DNA of 26,131 nt from Coptodactyla brooksi (Eukaryota > Arthropoda > Insecta > Coleoptera > Scarabaeidae). Below the pieces are notes generated by a model, which made no database searches, was not told where the DNA came from, and was given only the letters and a program-made list of their open reading frames with translations. How positions within the stretch are numbered: the stretch's first letter is position 1; every line of letters starts with the position of its first letter. The position numbers and the translations under genes were made by a program. The stretch lies in NCBI GenBank assembly GCA_033557675.1, contig JAWQRM010000227.1, positions 1 through 26,131 of the forward strand. The letters run 5' to 3'. This document shows, one piece after another, positions 11,915 through 20,900 of this stretch.

Positions 11915-14900
11915 GGTGTCCAGAGAAAACATACAAAATTATAATTATTTATGTATAATGAATAAATTTAATTATAAATAAAATTTACTATTTATTTAAC
12001 AAGAGTGCTATTAATAATTTTACCTAGTAAACAACTTGCAGAATTGTTAATTATGATATAAGATACTTGAAGTTAATAGTTTTGAAGATAAAAAAAGTAC
12101 TATGACTATGATGGTGGATTAAAAAGCTACACTGTTGATATAATTGAGAATAAAACTACACCAAGTATTTCCACTGAACATGCATAATAGTGATATAATT
12201 TTAATTTTATTGTAATATCGATCACATTATACAGGATACTTGCAATGTTAAAAGTCAATCCTTTCAAAAAGCAAATCAAACAATCAATCATTAATACAGA
12301 TTTGCTAACAACTACATCTTATTAACCAGCAAAATTTTATTATGGCATATTTAGTCCAATTTGTCTGTCTTGTAAAGTAATGAATGCATTATATAGACAA
12401 TAAATGATATTTCAATCAAGCAATTTTGTATTTTTAGTAGAGGAAATGCTGTATGTCCAAGAAAAGTCTTGGAAAGAGCTCTTGGAGTATATTTTTAAAT
12501 ATAATGTATCGATGACACATCCATTTATTGTTTTGATCGATATTTCACATTTGACAGTTACAAGTTATTTTTAAATCACACATTTTGAGGAATTATTTTA
12601 TTATACATTTCTATTGGAGAAAAACATAATGATGACAACCAGCTATGGTAAATGTTCAAAATAATTTCTTTCATATTCAATGCATAGTATTACTCTTCTG
12701 CATTTATGCTGTTAAAAGTTGTTCTACTAAATATTGATCATGGTCACCTTACAAACATTTTGGATTGTTTAAAAAGTCCAAGAATTGGAAATTTATTGAT
12801 CTTTGTTTAAAAAATTAGCTGACAAATTCTAAGCAATAAATTGCACACATACATTTGCTTTTATGCATGCATCTTGTTCAGCTTTCGTCCATTTTGGTAA
12901 GTAAATAATTTTCCACAATCAATATTTTGAGTTCTTTTTCAGTCTTATTTGTTCATTACTAGACATTGTAAGACGTAAGAAGATAAAACTGATTTATGAT
13001 TCAATATGAATTGGCACAATAAACAAATGCAATTGAGCCAATCGTTTTCTGCACAGCTTTCATTAGAATAACGAAACTGTTATGATATTGCGGTTAGTAT
13101 TGAGTAATTAACGAAAATCAACAGGCAATTAAATAAACAGAAATGATCGCGATTTCACAATTTCTCGATCTTACTCAATTTTCAAAGTAATATTAGCAAA
13201 CCGTTTACAAACCATATCATTAGTAATACTAGATTATTCGTTATGAATAGCATTGGAAATATTTCGTTAGTTATTAAGGGGAGGTTCTGGTTTGATGGGT
13301 CTGGTTGAACCGAGCGGTGTAAACAAGTTCGCTCGGGGCACAAATACAAGCCTAGTCTGTGAGGCTATAAAACAACTGCCATAAAATTATGTGTCACAAC
13401 AAGATATAAAAGTTAAAATAAATATTATTTATTAAAAGCCTATGTAATCCAGGTCTACTTTTTGCTATTCTGAATATTTTTTGTTTTCATGAATTAGTTT
13501 GTCAATTACATAATAAGCTTATACGAGAATACGTAGTCTCTGAGTCACTAAAACTAACAAACTTCAACCACAACAACGTTGTTTTTATACTTGACATGTG
13601 TTTCGGTTTATCTAAAAAATCTTCTTTAGGAGAATGTTCTCATGTTCATTCTCCTGAAATAGATTTATTAGATTGGTTTTGAGAGTGGTGTTGCAATATG
13701 ATTTTGAAAAAGGTGTGGTATGATTAATAAGTAATTGATTACAACTTTGTTTAACATTTTGATTCATTAATAATTATTTTAATACATGAACCACAGGCTA
13801 GTGTTTATTTTTTTCTCTTAAAAAAATATTTTTGTTATTTTGTTTTAAGGTATACGTGGTAATTGTTTTGTCAGTTAATAAAAGATAATTACCAATGAAA
13901 AGTAACTGATAATGAATTTTAAGACATTGCACACAAAAATTAAAACTAAATTCAGAATATAACTTACAAGGGACGTTACGAAATGATTACAACAATCTTA
14001 GATATAACTACTCAAATTAATACAAATTACATTAATTTCCGTCAAATAAAAAGTGATCTCAATTAACTGAGAGTTTTGACAGATGATAACGTTAATTGTC
14101 AATGACTTTTAATGACATTTTAGTTTACTTGCCTAAATGATTTTCATTTTTAACAGTGGGTTTTGACACTTAATAAAAGTTTAATATCAATAAAAGTAAC
14201 GGATGATGACTAAGTCACATTCAGAGATGGGTTTGCAGATCAGAAAAACTGCACTGAATTAGCACCAATTATCAAACAACGTGATCAGTAGATTAAATTT
14301 AAATTATCTTGAATATCGTTTTTCTATTTTTTTGCAATTATCTGCTTGCAAACAATTTCGCCAAAACAGAAATTTTTCCCTCGCGAAATATCTCGGTGAT
14401 GTAACACAAGAACATTTATGTCCAATACTGAATCTATTGCGAAAAACTATTATTGCAGATTAAAAATATCTATTTTTATTTCGGAGTTACTGGCTACAAA
14501 TATCATAAATTAACGGCGCCCACTTGACGTCGCATCTTAATTTGTCCTAGTCTCCAGTTTCCTTGTTGATTCTCGCCAGATTTTATGAGAATAGAATATG
14601 AAATGAAGATGAAAGTGAACATACCGTTCTAACAAGAGAAGTGTTACAACTGTCACTCATCGATTTCGATGCAACTTGGTGCAGCGATAGAATGGACAAA
14701 AATAAGGTTTACGTATCTTTTTATACGTACCATAAAAGCCCATGGGGCGACTAATAAGGGTTGCAAATTGAGGGAAAAAGTATTTATTCGTTTGTATTTT
14801 GAAAACGAAAACTGTTATCGAAATGTGTAAATTAGTCATACAATAAGATGTTTGTGGTAAAATAAGGCATTTACGATATTTAAGGGTGGTTGGGGTTAAC

Positions 14901-17900
14901 TACCCTAATCATCATTCTTTCACGGGTATTACTTGCCGATTTTAATGAAATTTAGCACAGTGTTTGTTTTCTGCGTGACGTGAAAACCTTTGAAGGGATT
15001 TATAAGGGTTAGAAATTAGGGGTAAAAAGTACATTTTCGCCAATATTTCGAAAACGAAAACTGTCGAAAAATTTAAGTATCAATTAATATACCTTTGTAA
15101 AAATTTCTATCGATGTTCAATGGAGTAAATTATCCTTGCTTTCTTTAAATATTATTATTTAATTAAATCGATATAAGATATATAAGTAGATATTTATTTG
15201 TAATAAGTTTAAAAACAAAATAGAAAAAATGTTATTGCTGACAATAATGAATATCAGGAAAAAATGTTTTAAACACAGGGACTGGTTACAGCAAGCACAT
15301 GTTATAACAGCTATATCCCCACAAACATCACATGTTGGCTTCTCACCTGAAAAGCAAACCTCCAGTGGAGCTTCAAATTGTTCTGGTCGCTCCTCTACAT
15401 ATCCACTTGCAAATCATGCATGTTTTAAAAACATTGATAAATCGAGAAGAGGACAGTTGGTTATACGTTAGAGACTACAATTATAAAATATCCCGCTGAT
15501 GTAAATTGACATCATATTGGAAAAGAATCACTTGATCAGAGAATCTTCTAATAAATTTTTTCCATATTCTAAACCTAAATACATCAAGTGGCTGTATTTG
15601 ACCTGTCGTCCCTGCAGGTGTTGTCAAATGTTTAAAATTAGTATCTGATGGAGCCACTGCACTAATAATGTTAGTACCTCTCCAAGAATCCAACACTATT
15701 TAAGAATCCAAACATCAACGGATATTTTTAAAAAACAGTACTGATTAATATTTAAAATTTTTCGATAACAGTTTTCGTTTTCGAGATATTGGCGAAAATG
15801 TGCTTTCTGCCCCTAATTTCTAACCTTTATAAATCCCTTCAAAGATTTTTACGTCACGCAGAAAACAAACACTGTGCTAAATTTCATCAAAATCAGCAAG
15901 CAACACCCGCGAAAGAATTAATTTTTATTAGGGTAGTTAGCCGCAACCATCCCTAAATATCGTAAATGCATTTTTTCACCATAAACACACAAAGGTATTT
16001 TCTAAATACTTAACAGTTTTCTTACGTTATTCTTACGGAAAGGTGGTATATAATATCCCTCGTAACTTCGCCGAGGGTGGTCTGCAGAGAATAGGAAAAA
16101 ATACGTAATTAACGCCGCAAAAATCGATAAGGCAGTTTTTAAATTATTCCTAAAAGTTAGGAGTAGTTTACCTTCTGGTATACGTGTGATATACCAATAG
16201 AAAGCTCTTCAACAATGAATATCAGTTTGCATTTACCACATTGCAATAATAATTTTCGTTTTCAAAATACAAGCGAATGAATACTTTTTCCCCCAATTTG
16301 CAACCCTTATTACTCCACTCAAGGGCTTTTAGGGCACGTATAAAAAATACGTAAACCTTATTTTTCTTCCCTTGTAAGTGAATTCCAGAAACAATTCTGG
16401 TGTTGTATATTACATATCTGAATAATTTACCCAAGAATACTAGCGATAAACAATTTCCAATAATTTTTAATGCATTAAATCGCGTGAGTCGCTGTAGAAA
16501 CAACATACTAATTGGAGCGTTACATTCGATAACACTGATTAACAAATTTTAACGAATTTTCTGTTCCTCTGTATACATTGGGTGTTTCTTATACTTTCCA
16601 AGCTGTTGAAAAAAAATATCTTTCTAAAAATATTCTATCGCCTTCCAATTTTAAGGAATTTCATTTATACGCTTTGGATTATGTAGGCTATCGTATAGCA
16701 GTTATTATATTGCATTCTTCTTTTACACGCGTTTGATCCATACATACATACAGGCATGGATGAAAGGTACAAGAAAGAGTGCTATACCCATGATATGGCG
16801 CGAGCCGAATAAATGACTGCTACTTTTGTATCACAAAAATGAATGGAATGTGTGCAAAAAGTAAACATAAAATTAAGTACCCGAACGTACATTCAGCAAT
16901 TCAACAGTATTTCACAATGATGAATTACCAATACCAAAACCTCCAGATAATACATATGACAATGCAGCAGCAGAAATGGAACTTGATGAAGTTGAAACTT
17001 CCTCTTCATCTGATGTAAACTATTCCCCTGACATAAATGAAGAACCACACGTAATTACTCAAGAAGAATTAAATGATCTTGCGAGACTTAAATTTATCAA
17101 AAAATACTCAGAATTACTTGGATCAAGATTGCAAGGTTGGAATCTCCCCCAAAAGAACAATAACATATCTATTTACCGACATCGACATGAGAAATATTTG
17201 GATTTCTTTTTCACAAAAGGTGATTTATGTCACAAATAATGACAAATTGTCACTATAACTCGAAACAATGGCGATTGTTCATGTATGGTTCGAAAACCAG
17301 CTTGAAGGCTATGCTAGTCCATAATGTAAATGCCCTGCAGTTTGTTCCAATAGCATATTCTATAATATATCATCATAATGAAAGAATCTTACGAAAATAC
17401 GAAGACACTGCTTCATGCAATTGATTACTCATATCATAATTGGAAGATATTTGCAAATTTTTTATTTATTTTTTTATCCCCCTATTATGCTCGGAGATTA
17501 CTGTTGGAACCTTATTAGAGAAATTAGTGATTGTGTTTATAAAAGAGAATCCACAGTTAAGTCATTTACCGCTACATAAAGTATGAAATTTGGGGGACTT
17601 CTTACGAATATCGTAATTATCGTACGAATTATAGTACAATTATAATTGTACAGAAGCCATTTTCAACAGCAGTAAAAGAAACTGCAATAGTTTTAACGCT
17701 GAATCAGTCGCAGGAGAAGTTAGCCTAAAGGCATCATCATTTTTCAAGTTGATGATTCATATTCTCCTTCAAAAACACTGACTTAACACAGCATACTACT
17801 GTTTGTGCATTTGCACAAATTCTTTCTCAAGTAAATCGTTTAAAATTTACTTATAAACAAAATCTTTTTTTGTTTATAAATATTTGCGGTAAAAATATTT

Positions 17901-20900
17901 ACAACTAAAGTGGCCAAAAGAAAATCTAGGAAATTATTTTCAGGTTGCTAAGACGGCCGCTAGGGGGCGTAACCTCCATTTTGAATTTAAAAATGTGGTG
18001 TTTATCGAAATTTCGATCTATTAAGATAACACTTTTTGCCCTATCTCTAAAAATAAAGTGGTGGGAGGTGTTCAAATGTTTGTATAAATAAACATCTGGA
18101 ACATCAAAATGACATTTCAACAAACTTAGCGTCATTGAAAGGAGCTTTCTTTAGTCAACAAAAGTTACCTTATTTGTGGTGATTGTAATTTGGTATGTCG
18201 CCACTAGAGGGCATTTATTGATATTACTACTGAAATTGCAAAATTTCTTTAAAAAATTAAATCTATTGGTATTATTTTTTTTTTATGAAAACATAGCAAA
18301 ATGACGCCCAAACAAGCTCGTGAAAACCGCTCCTCGATATTTTATTCCTAACCTAAAATATCGGTGAAAGAAGATTTAATGAGAAAATTCAATGGATTTT
18401 GCTAGGTTGCCTACAGGTTATGGAACCAAACTAACATACACAGAAGTGTGTTACCTACCTACACTTCTTGCTTAGGCGTATATTAACTATACAGGGTGTC
18501 TGGTCTAAAACTAACAAACATAAAACCAGAGGTAGATTGAGTCAAGCAGAGGAGAAAAATTTCGTACCATTCTGCTATCTGAGCAACAGTCTTTTAGATA
18601 TTAAATATTTAAAGCTAGTAAATGAGCGGCTTGCTAATAGAGCTAGCATGTAGCCCGGCCCGCGTGCCTCTCCCGCTCTGGTGCGCGGCGAGCGGGGAGC
18701 CACCAAATGAGCAAACGATTACCAAATGAGTGGGAGGGGCACGCGGGCCGTGCTACAGGCTAGCGTGCGTCTCACGCCGCTCATTTGCTGGCTTTAAATT
18801 TTAAAATCTAAAAGACTCTTGTTCAGATGGCAAAATGGTGCACGACTTTTCTCCTCCGTTTTAAGAACTACTTGATCTACCTCTGGTAGATCTACGAGTA
18901 AGTATATAATAAGTAGCAGGCAATGGAAGATAAGCCAAATGCCTAATAACAATATTGGACAAAAACGTCAAATTTTATTTAGATGCAGTAGAATTTATGC
19001 TAGTTGCGCACGTTAAACTTTGAAAATGCGTTTTATAAATGATGAAGCTGTTGACATGATTGGTGTTCATTTTGAATGTCCTCAAAATGCAGCTAATAGT
19101 TATTAACCTATATAATAGAAAAAATTTAATGAGAAAATAGAATTTTCTCATTAAATATCCTTTTACTGATATTTTAGGTTAGGAATCGAGGCATGGTTTT
19201 CACTAGTTTGTTTGGGCATCACCTTGCTATTTTTTCATGGAAAAAAAGTAATACCAATAGATTGTTGAAATCCTATCAGTCGTTTTGAAGTTACAGATGT
19301 TTATTTATACAAACATTTGAACACCCCCCACCACTTTATTTTTAGAGCTAGGGCAAAAAGTGTTTAACAAAATAGACTCGAATTTATCTCAGCTTTAAGA
19401 GGCATATGTTGTTATCTTAATAGTGCGAAATTTCGAGAAACACCACATTTTTAAATTTAAAATGGAGGTTAAGCCCCCTAGTGATCATCTTAGCAACCTG
19501 AAAATAATTTCCTAGGTTTTCTTTTGGCCGCTTTAGTTGTAAATGTTTTTACCGCAAATCTCTACAATGAGCAGTTTCCGAGATACAGTACCTTGCACGC
19601 TTATTTGGACACCTGTACATAAGTACATATCGTTTCATACGATTATTTCATTTCCACGTTAATTTCGAGGGTGTTAACGGAAGTGTTACAATTAAGGATA
19701 ACTTACTGAAATCGGACGGTTTCGCTTGACTCAAATCCCTGTAAAAATCTGTCCTATGGGACTTCTTCAGCCCCGTGCACAGCCCAAAATCGGATAACTT
19801 CAGGTGGCCCTTCGCGTCCAGCAGTAAATTGTCCGGCTTAATATCCCTATGTATAAAACCCAATTTGTGTATCGAATCGATGGCTAGCGCGGTCTCCACG
19901 ATGTAGAATTGCGTGCACTCCTCCGACAGCGTGTCCTTCTTCATCAGCAGCGTCATCATGTCGCCGCCCGGAAGGAACTCCATGATCAGGTATAGATTGA
20001 TAGGATCCTGAAAGCTGTAGAACATCTTCACTACCCACTGGTGGTCCGCCTCGACGAGGACATCCCTTTCGGCTCTCACGTGCGCTACCTGCTCCTTTTC
20101 GAGCATGTCCGCCTTGCGCAGGATCTTCATCGCGTACACGTGGCCCGTGTCCTTCTTCTGGACCAGCCGGACTTCCCCGAAGGCCCCTCTGCCTATCACC
20201 TTCAGCGGCTCAAAATCTTCCACGCCCAGCCGCGAACGTTTTAGCCTGAGGAATTCCGTTTCTTTCTGTGCATGTTGCTGTCGCTTTTCATTCTTCTGTT
20301 CTTCCGATAGACTTTCGTCTTTCAGCGATTCTTCTAATTTGGCTAATCTGAAAAGTTAAAAGAGAAATAAGAATGTACCGTACTTTGATATCAGTATTTT
20401 GCATCAAAGACAATATGACCAAGGATGTTTATATGAATATATTGCAGAGAAGTTATGCCAATCACCAATAAGTATAATCCCACTGCAATTAAAATATGAT
20501 TTGTAGAAAATAATGGGCAGCCCAATCTCTAGCACCTCATCGAAAAATTTTGGCCAGATGCAAATGCAGACTTAGGCAACTTTGCTAAGCTTAAAAATAA
20601 AGAAGCGCCTTGGAAAATTTTCAAAAACGTTTGGCAGAATACACCGGTGACAAGATCTTACAAATTGGTGGATTGCATATCTCAAAGTTGCCTGGCAGTA
20701 ATGAAAATTGAAGGATACCAAATATTAGTTACAACAGAAATAGTGTATTTTTTTAAAGAACTTTCATTATTTTTTATCTACTGTAAAATAAAATCACCAA
20801 TTTTTTGCACGGTACTTGCTGTTACATCAAATAAACGCTTTTCAATATGGTAACTTTTCAGAATATCGCGTTGCATGATATCTGTTTATAAATGCATTGC

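Larger units (their letters stand above)
11662..19706 (-). other. trc: trc intron 2 (8.0 kb), transposon island
   Basis: Runs from the GTAAGT donor at 19706 to the ttatttcag acceptor at 11662. It contains a microsatellite, a dispersed repeat copy, direct repeats, two long inverted-repeat elements and a broken transposon coding relic, each listed separately. The interval 11906-13014 holds nothing I recognise. Confidence 0.9.

Noticed and set aside
11733..11936. Small minus-strand frame rich in Ile and Tyr
   Set aside because: It is the translation of the (AT) microsatellite and flanks.
16222..16545. 107-codon minus-strand frame
   Set aside because: Its first part is unrecognised and its second half is the transposon arm repeat (same sequence as the left arm in reverse), which is non-coding.
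17926..18135. 69-codon minus-strand frame
   Set aside because: Lies wholly in the left arm of the long inverted repeat; the matching right arm does not keep it open.
20041..20359. Plus-strand frames opposite the trc kinase exon
   Set aside because: Antisense shadows of a GC-rich coding exon; no motif of their own.
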